In this document: in pieces, positions 7,603 to 14,731 of the stretch | How positions within the stretch are numbered: the first letter of the stretch is position 1 | Layout of the letters: each line of letters opens with the position of its first letter | From: Kribbella capetownensis | GTDB taxonomy: Bacteria > Actinomycetota > Actinomycetes > Propionibacteriales > Kribbellaceae | Length of the DNA stretch: 64,000 nucleotides | NCBI RefSeq assembly: GCF_004331485.1 | Contig: NZ_SJKD01000011.1 | Span: forward strand, 1-64,000 | Direction of reading: 5' to 3' | The notes under the pieces: model-generated | What the model was told of the DNA's origin: nothing | Databases searched by the model: none | Seen by the model: the letters and a program-made list of their open reading frames with translations, nothing else | Made by a program: the position numbers and the translations under genes

Positions 7603-8112
7603 ATGGCCGATGACCGCGCGGCGCTGTTGCGTGAGCTGCACGACGTGCATGCTCCGGCGCTGTGGCGGTTCGTGGTCCGGCTGACCGGCGACGACCGGCT
7701 GGCCGAGGACGTCGTCCAGGAGACCCTGTTGCGGGCGTGGCGCCGGCCGCAGATCCTGACCGAGGACGAAGCGGGGGCCCGAGCCTGGCTGTTCACGGTG
7801 GCGCGCAATCTCGTCATCGACGACCGGCGCAGTGCCCGGGTCAGCCGCGAGGTGGCCAGCGACGACCTGCCGGAGAACCCGAGCGCCGACCACGCGAACG
7901 CCGTACTGGACGCCTGGCTGGTGGCCGAGTCGCTGGCACAGCTGTCCGAGGAACATCGGCAGGTGATCGTTCGCGCGTACTACGGCCGTCGTACCGTCAC
8001 CGACATCGCCGCGGAGCTGAACATTCCGTCAGGCACCGTGAAGTCGCGGCTGCACTACGGATTGCGGGCGCTGAAGCTCGCGTTGCAGGAGAGGGGGGTG
8101 ACGAGCCAGTGA
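7603..8112 (+). CDS. ECF RNA polymerase sigma factor
   Basis: A 169-residue group 4 sigma factor. Region 2 is visible as LWRFVVRLTGDDRLAEDVVQ and region 4 as LSEEHRQVIVRAYYGRRTVT through IPSGTVKSRLHYGLRALKLA. It overlaps the next gene by four bases (GTGA), so the two are translationally coupled; the partner is a zinc-binding anti-sigma factor. This layout resembles SigL/RslA and SigK/RskA pairs, but I cannot assign the subgroup. The stop codon precedes a shared terminator at 8854. Confidence 0.92.
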   Translation: MADDRAALLRELHDVHAPALWRFVVRLTGDDRLAEDVVQETLLRAWRRPQILTEDEAGARAWLFTVARNLVIDDRRSARVSREVASDDLPENPSADHANAVLDAWLVAESLAQLSEEHRQVIVRAYYGRRTVTDIAAELNIPSGTVKSRLHYGLRALKLALQERGVTSQ

Positions 8113-8771
8113 GCGATCCGTACCGCGAGTGGGATGCGGCGTACCTGCTGGGGTCGTTGTCGGCGAAGGACCAGCGCGCGTACGAGGAACATCTGCGCAC
8201 GTGTGACGAGTGCTCGGCCGAGGTCGCGTCGCTCGCCGGCGTGCCGAGCGCGATGGCCGCGCTGCCGGACGAGCGCGCGCTCGCGACCATCACCGAGGCG
8301 CCGCCGAACCTCTTGCCCGACCTGGTGCGCACGGTCCAGCGCGATCGCCGCAGGCAGCGCATTCGGCTCGGTGCGGTGGTGACCGGAGTCGCCGTCGTCG
8401 CCGCGGTGATCGGCGCGGTGATCGCGATCCCGCTCACCCACGAGGAGCCGCGGGGGGACTACGTCGTACTCGCACAGACCGTGGCCAGCAAGCTGTCCGC
8501 CGACGCGCGGCTGGTGCCGGAGCGCTGGGGTACGACGATCGAGATCAGCTGCCGGTACGACGAATTGGCCACGCCCAGCGAACGGGCTCGGGGCTACGAG
8601 TTGTACGTCACCGACTCCTCCGGCAAGGCCCAGCTGCTCGCGAGCTGGACCGCGTCCCCGGGGACGACGGTCAAACCGGCCGCGACCACGAAGTTGCAGC
8701 GCGACGAGATCCGGGCCCTGGACATCCGCAGCTCCGAGACCGGGCGGGTTCTGCTCGCTGTGCACTTCTGA
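8109..8771 (+). CDS. Zinc-finger anti-sigma factor (membrane-anchored)
   Basis: Starting at GTG 8109 inside the sigma gene's stop, this 220-residue protein has an N-terminal zf-HC2 anti-sigma domain with the His-x3-Cys-x2-Cys signature in EEHLRTCDECSAEVASL, one membrane helix around VVTGVAVVAAVIGAVIAIPL (about residues 90-110), and an extracytoplasmic C-terminal domain rich in beta strands. It should sequester the ECF sigma factor encoded upstream and release it on an envelope or redox signal. The signal is not evident from sequence. Confidence 0.9.
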   Translation: MSDPYREWDAAYLLGSLSAKDQRAYEEHLRTCDECSAEVASLAGVPSAMAALPDERALATITEAPPNLLPDLVRTVQRDRRRQRIRLGAVVTGVAVVAAVIGAVIAIPLTHEEPRGDYVVLAQTVASKLSADARLVPERWGTTIEISCRYDELATPSERARGYELYVTDSSGKAQLLASWTASPGTTVKPAATTKLQRDEIRALDIRSSETGRVLLAVHF

Positions 8772-8853
8772 TCACTGTCGGCACGAATGAGCCTCCGGCG
8801 ACGGGGCACCTGAAAGTCACGAGCGACGGTCGCTCGAGAGGCCGCCGAATCGA

Positions 8854-8885
8854 GACCCCGGTGTTCAGGGACGTGCACCGGGGTC
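8854..8885 (+). terminator. Terminator after the sigma/anti-sigma operon
   Basis: GACCCCGGTG (8854-8863) and CACCGGGGTC (8876-8885) form a perfect 10-bp stem. No U tract follows, which is common in high-GC actinobacteria. A second small hairpin, GAGCGAC/GTCGCTC, lies at 8821-8835. Confidence 0.6.
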
Positions 8886-8939
8886 GCGGCGGTTGCGGCG
8901 CCGCGGCCGGCCGCAGCGCCGGATCGTGAGCGGTCTGGA

Positions 8940-9055
8940 AGAATTTCGCCGGATTCCTGTAACACTCAGCACGTCACCAGCGATACACCGTGTGTAACGC
9001 CACTGAGGATCCCGTCCCAGGTCAACCGCCCGAAGGGCCTGGGGCGGGGTTTTCT
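8940..9055 (+). ncRNA. Candidate small structured RNA
   Basis: No credible reading frame fills this stretch. CTCAG (8965-8969) pairs with CTGAG (9003-9007) and encloses CACG/CGTG (8970-8973 / 8989-8992), then a strong intrinsic terminator follows at 9011-9055. A TAACAC -10-like element lies near 8960-8965. The combination of promoter-like start, fold and terminator suggests a short independent transcript of 40-95 bases. It is a prediction only. Confidence 0.3.
9011..9055 (+). terminator. Intrinsic terminator
   Basis: CCCGTCCCAGG (9011-9021) pairs with CCTGGGGCGGG (9038-9048) in an 11-bp stem with one G-U pair, followed by GTTTTCTTC. This is the most canonical rho-independent terminator in the window. 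Confidence 0.75.
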
Positions 9056-9087
9056 TCGCCGTTAGGCGCCCCGGCAGCGTTACGCAC

Positions 9088-9120
9088 GAAGGCCCCCGGT
9101 GAACCACCCCGGGGGCCTTC
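9088..9120. terminator. Bidirectional hairpin terminator
   Basis: GAAGGCCCCCGG (9088-9099) and CCGGGGGCCTTC (9109-9120) form a perfect 12-bp stem with a nine-base loop. It lies downstream of the minus-strand gene ending at 9174. Confidence 0.6.
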
Positions 9121-9173
9121 GCGCTGTTATCCCCTCCTCGGAATTCCAGCGCCTCCGCGGACTGCGCGGCGTG

Positions 9174-9413
9174 CTATGACGCTCGTTCGGTTGGGCCGTC
9201 CGACTCCGGCAGTGCGATCCGGTCCGCCGGCAGGCGTTCCGTCCGCTCTGTCCCGTCGTCGCCCTTGTACTGCACCAGACCGGTCCATCCCGTCTCCTCG
9301 TGCTCACGGCCGATCAACCAGCCGTGACGCCACTGGTCGTCCGCGTGGACGACCACATGGCTGGGTAGCGGGAGGCGGGACACCAGGTCGGTGTCGGGCT
9401 CGAACTCAGTCAT
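9174..9413 (-). CDS. Small conserved hypothetical protein
   Basis: A 79-residue acidic protein, MTEFEPDTDLVSRLPLPSHV then WRHGWLIGREHEETGWTGLVQY and ERLPADRIALPE. The pattern (variable N-terminus, beta-rich WxxGWLxGxE...GLVxY core) looks like a small SH3-like or Tudor-like beta barrel found in actinobacteria; function unknown. No strong ribosome site is visible before ATG 9413. A terminator lies downstream at 9088-9120. Confidence 0.6.
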   Translation of the reverse strand: MTEFEPDTDLVSRLPLPSHVVVHADDQWRHGWLIGREHEETGWTGLVQYKGDDGTERTERLPADRIALPESDGPTERAS

Positions 9414-9475
9414 GGCCGAAGGCTAAGTGGTTTCGGCGCCAGGCGCCTCCCCCGCCGCGTGTTTCTCACGCCCCC

Positions 9476-10177
9476 TCAGGGCTGTAGCTCGCGGATCACG
9501 CCGACGCCGAGACCGAACTCACGTACCGATCCGGTGACCTTCAGTGCCCGTCCGCCAGGGATGTGGGTGACCCAGCCCTCTCGCAGTGCGTGACTGCACA
9601 ACGCCGCACCGACCGCGCCGGCGATGTGCGGGCGGCGTTCGGTGACGTCGAGGCACGACCGTACGGCGGGCCGGCCGTTGCGCCCCTCGAGCACGATGCC
9701 GAGATCGTCCAGCCAGGCAGAGCCTTCCGGCGTCAGCGTGATCCCGTCCGACCAGTCGAGCAGGCCGCGCTCGGTCATCGCATCCGCCAGCGCGACGCCG
9801 AGCTTGCCGGCGAGATGGTCGTAACAGGTCCGTGCCCGCGCGAACGCGTCCCGCTTGCTGACCGCGGACAAGCTGTTCGCGACCTCGGTGCGGCGTGGCG
9901 CGAGCGCGGCGAGGCCCTCGATCAACTCGGCCGTGTCCGGACCGGCGAGCTGCACGTACCGGTGCCGCCCCTGCCGGACCTCTCTCAGCAGGCCGCCGTC
10001 GACGAGCAGGTTGAGATGTTCGCTGATCGTCGGTCGCGAGACCTTCGCGAGCCGCGCCAGTTCGGTCGCCGTCCACGCACGCCCGTCGAGCAACGCGAGG
10101 CAGACCGTCGCCCGGGTGGCGTCGGCCAGCATCCGGGCCCAGGAGGCCAGCTCCTGCCCTTCCGTCTGCGTACTCAT
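9476..10177 (-). CDS. ArsR-family regulator with C-terminal extension
   Basis: A 233-residue regulator. Residues about 10-90 form an ArsR winged helix (WARMLADATRATVCLALLDG, TATELARLAKVSRPTISEHL, LVDGGLLREVRQGRHRYVQL). The C-terminal part of about 130 residues continues with helices and the CLDVTERRPHIAGAVGAALC segment seen in a larger ArsR subgroup. No arsenic-type CxC metal site is evident in the recognition helix. It is divergent from the flavin reductase gene at 10243, which it probably regulates. Confidence 0.88.
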   Translation of the reverse strand: MSTQTEGQELASWARMLADATRATVCLALLDGRAWTATELARLAKVSRPTISEHLNLLVDGGLLREVRQGRHRYVQLAGPDTAELIEGLAALAPRRTEVANSLSAVSKRDAFARARTCYDHLAGKLGVALADAMTERGLLDWSDGITLTPEGSAWLDDLGIVLEGRNGRPAVRSCLDVTERRPHIAGAVGAALCSHALREGWVTHIPGGRALKVTGSVREFGLGVGVIRELQP

Positions 10178-10242
10178 GACCCCATCATGCCGCTCCGACA
10201 GTTCGGTGCCGGCCTAACCGACCGCCGCCTAGCGTCGGAACC

Positions 10243-10875
10243 ATGACGCATCTGACCATCGAACCGTCCATCCTGTACATCGGTACGCCGGTCGCGCTGC
10301 TGAGCACGGTCAACGACGACGACACCTTCAACCTCGCGCCGATGTCCTCGGCGTGGTCACTCGGGGATGTCGTCGTCCTCGGCGTCGGCGCCTCCGGTCA
10401 GACCGCCGCCAACCTGCAAGAGCGGCCGGAACTGGTGATCAACTTCCCGTCGCCTGAGCAGTGGCAGGCGGTCGAGCGGATCGCCGGGCTGACCGGACGC
10501 AACCCGGTGCCGGAGCACAAGCGCGCCCGGTTCCGCTTCGAGCGCGAGAAGTTCGCCGCGGCCGGCCTGACTCCGATCGAGTCCGAGCTGGTCGGCCCAC
10601 CCCGCGTCGCCGAATGCCCGTTGCAGTTCGAGGCATCTGCCGCCGATGTACAGTTCGATGCCGACGGCAACTTCTTGATCATCCAGGCCAAGGTACTGCG
10701 GGTCCACGCCGACCGCCGGATCGTCGTACCGGGGACGTCGTACGTCGATCCGGGCGCGTGGTCGCCGTTGATCTACAACTTCCGGCACTACTTCGGCCTC
10801 GCCGGAGAGCTCGGCGAGTCCTTCCGCACCGAGACGCCTAGAGCAGCCGGAGCCGATCGACTTCTTCGTCGCTGA
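10243..10875 (+). CDS. Flavin reductase-like domain protein
   Basis: This 210-residue protein matches FMN-binding split-barrel flavin reductases, with ALLSTVNDDDTFNLAPMSSAW near the N-terminus, a central ELVINFPSPEQW strand, and AECPLQFEASAADVQ. Such proteins bind FMN and reduce flavin or protect conserved Cys oxidation states. It is divergent to the ArsR regulator. Its last 38 bases overlap the 3' end of the convergent arylamine N-acetyltransferase gene. Confidence 0.82.
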   Translation: MTHLTIEPSILYIGTPVALLSTVNDDDTFNLAPMSSAWSLGDVVVLGVGASGQTAANLQERPELVINFPSPEQWQAVERIAGLTGRNPVPEHKRARFRFEREKFAAAGLTPIESELVGPPRVAECPLQFEASAADVQFDADGNFLIIQAKVLRVHADRRIVVPGTSYVDPGAWSPLIYNFRHYFGLAGELGESFRTETPRAAGADRLLRR

Positions 10876-11623
10876 GGACGACGTCCAGACCGGCCAGCAC
10901 CTCGGGAAGCTCGTCCGCCGGTACGGCGCGGTGAGTGGTGCGGCCGTCGGCGTACTCCGTCGTGAGGTCGTCACCGACCAGGCGACGGACGATGCCGTCG
11001 GCAACGCGCATCACCACCGGCCGGCCGGTGAACGGGGAGTCCGGGTGGGTCGAGACGTAATGGTGGTAGACCCGGTAGTCGATCGGGCGCACCGGCTCTT
11101 CGTTCGACGCGTGCTGCGGGGTCCAGCCGTCCGCGGTCTTCTTCGCCAGCGTCCACACGTCACCGTCGAGGGTCAGGCGGTGGTCCCAACCGCCCTGGTC
11201 GACGATCACGCCGTCCTTGAGCGGGGTCGGGTAGAGCTGACCAGCCCCGAATCCGACATCGGCGAGGAATTCCTGTCCGTCCACTCCCACCTTGAGAAGC
11301 GCGTGGGTGCGCGGTCCGGCCTTGTGCGGTTGTACTCGCGCGACCCGTCGATCCACCGTGAAGCCGAGCCGCTCCAGGGCGGCGCCGAACAGCAGAGCGT
11401 GTTCGTAGCAATAGCCGCCGCGTTGCCGGCCGACGAGCTTGGTCTGGATGGCGTCCAGGCCGATGCCGGGGTGCGTGCCGAGGATCACGTCGATGTTCTC
11501 GAACGGGATCGCCAGGACGTGGGCGCGGTGCAGGCTGCGGAGGCTGTCCGCCGACGCCGCCACCCGGGGATGCCCGATCCGGTTGAGGTAGGCATCCAGG
11601 TCAAGTTCTTCGATCTGCCACAT
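10838..11623 (-). CDS. nat: Arylamine N-acetyltransferase
   Basis: A 261-residue NAT enzyme that transfers acetyl from acetyl-CoA to arylamines or hydrazines. The catalytic triad is complete: C72 in RGGYCYEHALLF, H107 in RTHALL, D122 in FLADVGFG. The N-terminal helical domain, beta-barrel and lid are of normal length (family about 260-280). It follows a VOC gene and an NTF2-like gene on the same strand with short gaps, so the three may be co-transcribed. The 3' end overlaps the flavin reductase gene tail to tail. Confidence 0.95.
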   Translation of the reverse strand: MWQIEELDLDAYLNRIGHPRVAASADSLRSLHRAHVLAIPFENIDVILGTHPGIGLDAIQTKLVGRQRGGYCYEHALLFGAALERLGFTVDRRVARVQPHKAGPRTHALLKVGVDGQEFLADVGFGAGQLYPTPLKDGVIVDQGGWDHRLTLDGDVWTLAKKTADGWTPQHASNEEPVRPIDYRVYHHYVSTHPDSPFTGRPVVMRVADGIVRRLVGDDLTTEYADGRTTHRAVPADELPEVLAGLDVVLSDEEVDRLRLL

Positions 11624-11647
11624 GACGCCTACCTCAACACTTCCAGT

Positions 11648-12043
11648 TCACTTGAGGTCAAGTTCGGTGAACAGGGTGAGCTGCAGTCCGCCTGGCGCCT
11701 CCAGCCGGGCGTTCAGCGAGTTCCACGGTGTGCGGGTCGGCTCCGCAAGCACCGTGGCGCCCGCCGCGGCCAGAGTCCTGGTCGTCTCCGCGGAATCGTC
11801 GACCTCGAACGCGACCCGGTACTTCCCGGCCACTCGCCGGCCGACCTCGACCCGGTCGATGAAGTCGGCCTGGTTCGGATCCGCGATCTCCAGCGTCGCC
11901 CGCTCGACCTCGAGAATCGTCACCCGGCCGTCGTCCGACTCGTACGACTCGCGTTCGGCCAGGCCCAGGACGTCCCGGTAGAACGCCACCGCCTCGTCGT
12001 AGTCGTCCGCTGTCACGACCAACCGCAACTCTTTGACCGTCAT
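11648..12043 (-). CDS. VOC-family (glyoxalase/bleomycin resistance-like) protein
   Basis: A 131-residue single VOC unit with two beta-alpha-beta-beta-beta modules: LRLVVTADDYDEAVAFYRDV, then LEVERATLEIADP, and the second half YRVAFEVDDSAETTRTLAAA, GATVLAEPTRTPWNSLNARL, GGLQLTLF. Family members bind metal and act on small molecules or sequester drugs. The gene lies 24 bases upstream of nat and 10 bases downstream of an NTF2-like gene on the same strand. Confidence 0.85.
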   Translation of the reverse strand: MTVKELRLVVTADDYDEAVAFYRDVLGLAERESYESDDGRVTILEVERATLEIADPNQADFIDRVEVGRRVAGKYRVAFEVDDSAETTRTLAAAGATVLAEPTRTPWNSLNARLEAPGGLQLTLFTELDLK

Positions 12044-12053
12044 GACCTCAGTA

Positions 12054-12452
12054 TCAGTCCTCCTGCACCCAGGCGCGGCCGATATTCGCCTCCTCGAAAC
12101 GCCAGCCCTGATCGGTCCGGACGGCCGTGTACTTCAGCCGGAGCCCGGCCCGCCGGTGCGGCGCCTCGCCGTCGCGATAGAAGAAGGTCAGTTGGTTGGC
12201 CGACGTCTCGGCCCGGTCCCCGTCGACACTGACCAGGATGTCGCTGTGGACGTGCTGGGTCAGTTCGCCGTCGACCGCCGTACTGCGCAGGTACTCCAGC
12301 ACCTCGTCGATGCCCCGCAGTTCACCGCCGCGCGGAGACCGCACCAGGATGTCCTTCGTGTAGACCTGCCGGATGTCGTCCGGCGTCCCTTCGTCCAGGA
12401 CCCGCGCCAGTCGCGCGAACAGATCCTCGATCTCCCACCGCTGTGTCGTCAT
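12054..12452 (-). CDS. SnoaL/NTF2-like protein
   Basis: A 132-residue cone-fold protein: IEDLFARLARVLDEGTPDDI, a YTKDILVRSPRGG strand, GELTQHVHSDILVSVDGDRA and a C-terminal LKYTAVRTDQGWRFEEANIG. Such proteins are often ketosteroid-isomerase-like or ligand-binding. ATG 12452 was chosen because AGAGGA lies at the right distance; upstream in-frame codons run across the palindrome at 12475. It heads a probable three-gene unit with the VOC protein and nat. Confidence 0.82.
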   Translation of the reverse strand: MTTQRWEIEDLFARLARVLDEGTPDDIRQVYTKDILVRSPRGGELRGIDEVLEYLRSTAVDGELTQHVHSDILVSVDGDRAETSANQLTFFYRDGEAPHRRAGLRLKYTAVRTDQGWRFEEANIGRAWVQED

Positions 12453-12474
12453 CGTCAATCCTCTTTCATTGGGC

Positions 12475-12501
12475 TGGCCAACGTTGGCCACACCAACTAT
12501 A
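12475..12501 (-). promoter_or_regulatory. Operator palindrome and -10 element
   Basis: TGGCCAACGTTGGCCA (12475-12490) is a perfect 16-base palindrome directly downstream of a minus-strand TATAGT -10 element (12496-12501). Placement around the transcription start of the SnoaL-VOC-nat unit suggests repression by a TetR- or MarR-type protein that is not obvious nearby. Confidence 0.5.
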
Positions 12502-12720
12502 GCCGAGAAACCTGATTGTGGTGGATCAGCCAGGTTTCGCCGGTCCGCCGCAGTACGACGCTCAGGTAGACCGACAGTGCCGCCCGGTCGGTGAACGCGA
12601 AGTCCACAGCGACGTACCCGAGGACCAGGTCCTCGCTCAGCCGCCGGTGCTCGAGGATCCGGTACGGCGACGACAGCCCGAGCGCGCCTGGCTGCCGGCG
12701 GACGATCCGTTCAGGCCTGG
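12497..12720 (-). pseudogene. C-terminal remnant of a second NTF2-like protein
   Basis: Read on the minus strand to the TAG at 12497, this frame gives SPYRILEHRRLSEDLVLGYV, a middle FAFTDRAALSVYLSVVLRR and the ending ETWLIHHNQVSRL, the typical second half of an NTF2-like (DUF4440/SgcJ type) domain. The N-terminal half is missing and no start codon with a ribosome site is present; the upstream end runs into the GntR gene's 3' end. It is therefore a truncated leftover. The stop codon overlaps the -10 element of the next gene. Confidence 0.6.
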
Positions 12721-13484
12721 TGCTGCACCGCTGCCGGAGTGAGCCGATAGCCGAGGTTCTCGGAGAACTCGGCGGACAGGGCGAAGCGGTCGCCGCGGAC
12801 GAGGGTGTGACGCCATTCGACCGGACGGCTCTGTGACGTGCCCTGGCGGTTGATGGAGAACGCGGCCGCCTCGGGCGGGCAGCGGAGTACGGCGCGCTCG
12901 GCCGGGGTGGGTACGACGGCGCGGATGTCCTCGCGGCCGTGGTCCAGTCGTACGCCGATGCGGGTGGCGAGCTCGTTGTAGACGCTGGTGTGGGTGAAGT
13001 CGGCGTCGAGGAGCGGTTCGGCGAGGGAGGCGGGCAGCCAGACGCGGTCGAGTGCGAGGGGCTCGTCGCCGGCGAAGCGGAGCCGCTCCAGGTAGAGCAG
13101 TGGGCTCGACGCCTCCAGGTCGAGGCGGCTCGCGATGACGCCGTCGGCCCGGATGTCGAGCGCGCGGACGATGCTGTGCTGGGTCAGGCCGGACGCCTCG
13201 ACCGAGGAGAACAGGCTGTACAGCGCACCCATCGGCTGGCGGATCTCCGGCGTGGTCGCGACCCGGGGCTGACGGCCGCGTTCGGCCACGATCAGGCCGT
13301 CCGCGCGCAGTTTCCCGAGTGCCTGCCGGACCGTGTGCCGGCTGACCTGGTAGTCGTCGACCAGCGCGAGCTCACCGGGGAACGTGTCGTCGAACTCCCC
13401 GGACCGCAGCCGCCGTACAAGGTCCTGCTGCAGCTGCTTCCACAGCGGCTGGCCGCCGGTGCGGTCGAGCCTGCGCTGGATCAT
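12711..13484 (-). CDS. GntR-family (HutC/UTRA) regulator
   Basis: A 257-residue regulator. The N-terminal GntR helix-turn-helix reads LWKQLQQDLVRRLRSG, FPGELALVDDYQVSRHTVRQ and ALGKLRADGLIVAERGRQP. The C-terminal UTRA ligand domain has LYLERLRFAGDEPLALDRVW and ends with LSAEFSENLGYRL. ATG 13484 lies behind a GGGAGGCAGG ribosome site, so the in-frame upstream codons are excluded. It diverges from a YeiH-type exporter, with a GntR-like inverted repeat between them. Confidence 0.9.
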   Translation of the reverse strand: MIQRRLDRTGGQPLWKQLQQDLVRRLRSGEFDDTFPGELALVDDYQVSRHTVRQALGKLRADGLIVAERGRQPRVATTPEIRQPMGALYSLFSSVEASGLTQHSIVRALDIRADGVIASRLDLEASSPLLYLERLRFAGDEPLALDRVWLPASLAEPLLDADFTHTSVYNELATRIGVRLDHGREDIRAVVPTPAERAVLRCPPEAAAFSINRQGTSQSRPVEWRHTLVRGDRFALSAEFSENLGYRLTPAAVQHQA

Positions 13485-13539
13485 CAGGGTCCTGCCTCCC
13501 GGGAGTGGGCTTGCCAAATGTCCGGTCATCTCCTAGCTT

Positions 13540-13555
13540 AAATGTGCGTACATTT
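13540..13555. promoter_or_regulatory. GntR operator candidate
   Basis: AAATGT (13540-13545), GCGT spacer, ACATTT (13550-13555): a perfect inverted repeat in the intergenic region between the GntR gene and the exporter gene. A third half-site AAATGT lies at 13516-13521. Confidence 0.6.
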
Positions 13556-13576
13556 TCAGCGGGGAGGAACCATCCG

Positions 13577-14731
13577 ATGGTGCAGGTCGAGATTAGGCCA
13601 CCCAACCCCTCGGATCCCCCCGTCTCACGCCACCCCCGCCTCGCCGGCGCCCTTCACCCCCGCCCCGGCTCCTCGGGGCCACTCCGTCTTCACCGTCGCC
13701 TCGGCTCCGCCGTGTCGCGGTTGCCCGGGCTCGCCGTCGTACTTCTTCTGACAGCCGTCGCCGTCCCGCTGGGACGACTGGTTCCTGTGGTTGGTGGGCC
13801 GGTTTTCGGAATCGTGCTTGGGGTGCTCGCAGGCCTGGTGATCCCGGCACTGCGCTCAGAGCAGTGCCGCCCCGGGTACGACTTCGCCGCGAAGAACCTG
13901 CTGCAAGTATCGATCGTCGTACTCGGCACCGGCTTGTCCCTCCAGCAAGTGGCACAGGTCGGCGCCTCCTCACTCCCCGTCATGCTCGGCACGCTGGCGC
14001 TCGCACTGGGCGGCGCATGGGTCTTCGGCCGCCTGCTCGGCGTACGCGGCGACACCCAGACCCTGATCGGAGTCGGTACGGCGATCTGCGGCGGCTCCGC
14101 GATCGCGGCAGCAACCGCCGCCATCGGGGCCAAGCGATCCTCAGTCGCCTACGCTCTCGCCACGATCTTCACCTTCAACGTCGTAGCCGTCCTCGCCTTC
14201 CCGCCCCTCGGCCACCTCATGGGCCTCAGCCCAGAAGCCTTCGGTCTGTGGGCAGGCACTGCGATCAACGACACGTCATCAGTAGTCGCTGCCGGCTACG
14301 CCTACAGCGCCGACGCCGGCGACCAAGCCCTCGTGGTGAAGCTGACCCGCTCGCTGATGCTCGTCCCGATCGTCCTGACTCTGGTCGTGCTCAAGTCCCG
14401 CCGTGACGCGCGGACCGCCGACCGCGAGAACCCGGACCGCGAGAACCCGGACCGCCCGCGGACGCGTCTCCCGTGGCGCCGGCTCGTGCCGGTGTTCCTG
14501 ATCGGCTTCGTCGTCGCGGCGGGCCTGCGTTCGGCCGGGCTCGTGCCGGACGGATGGCTCCCGACGCTCAGCCTGATCGGCACGTGCCTGATCACCTCGG
14601 CTCTGGTAGCGATCGGCCTGTCGCTGCGACCGCGTGAACTACGCGACGCAGGGCCCCGGCCGCTCCTGCTCGGAGCGATCCTGTGGGCCCTGGTCGCGTT
14701 GGGAAGCCTCGGACTTCAGTCCTTCTCGTAG
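13577..14731 (+). CDS. YeiH/UPF0324-family putative anion exporter
   Basis: A 384-residue polytopic membrane protein with about ten helices. Signature stretches are GGPVFGIVLGVLAGLVIP, DFAAKNLLQVSIVVLGTGLS, TLIGVGTAICGGSAIAAATA and FGLWAGTAINDTSSVVAAG, all typical of the YeiH family, which is proposed to export sulfate, sulfite or a related anion. ATG 13577 has an ideal GGGGAGGAACC ribosome site. A cytoplasmic loop contains a tandem ENPDRENPDR duplication (a 15-base direct repeat near 14422-14452). It is divergent from the GntR regulator; its last 16 bases overlap the convergent GH2 gene. Confidence 0.85.
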   Translation: MVQVEIRPPNPSDPPVSRHPRLAGALHPRPGSSGPLRLHRRLGSAVSRLPGLAVVLLLTAVAVPLGRLVPVVGGPVFGIVLGVLAGLVIPALRSEQCRPGYDFAAKNLLQVSIVVLGTGLSLQQVAQVGASSLPVMLGTLALALGGAWVFGRLLGVRGDTQTLIGVGTAICGGSAIAAATAAIGAKRSSVAYALATIFTFNVVAVLAFPPLGHLMGLSPEAFGLWAGTAINDTSSVVAAGYAYSADAGDQALVVKLTRSLMLVPIVLTLVVLKSRRDARTADRENPDRENPDRPRTRLPWRRLVPVFLIGFVVAAGLRSAGLVPDGWLPTLSLIGTCLITSALVAIGLSLRPRELRDAGPRPLLLGAILWALVALGSLGLQSFS

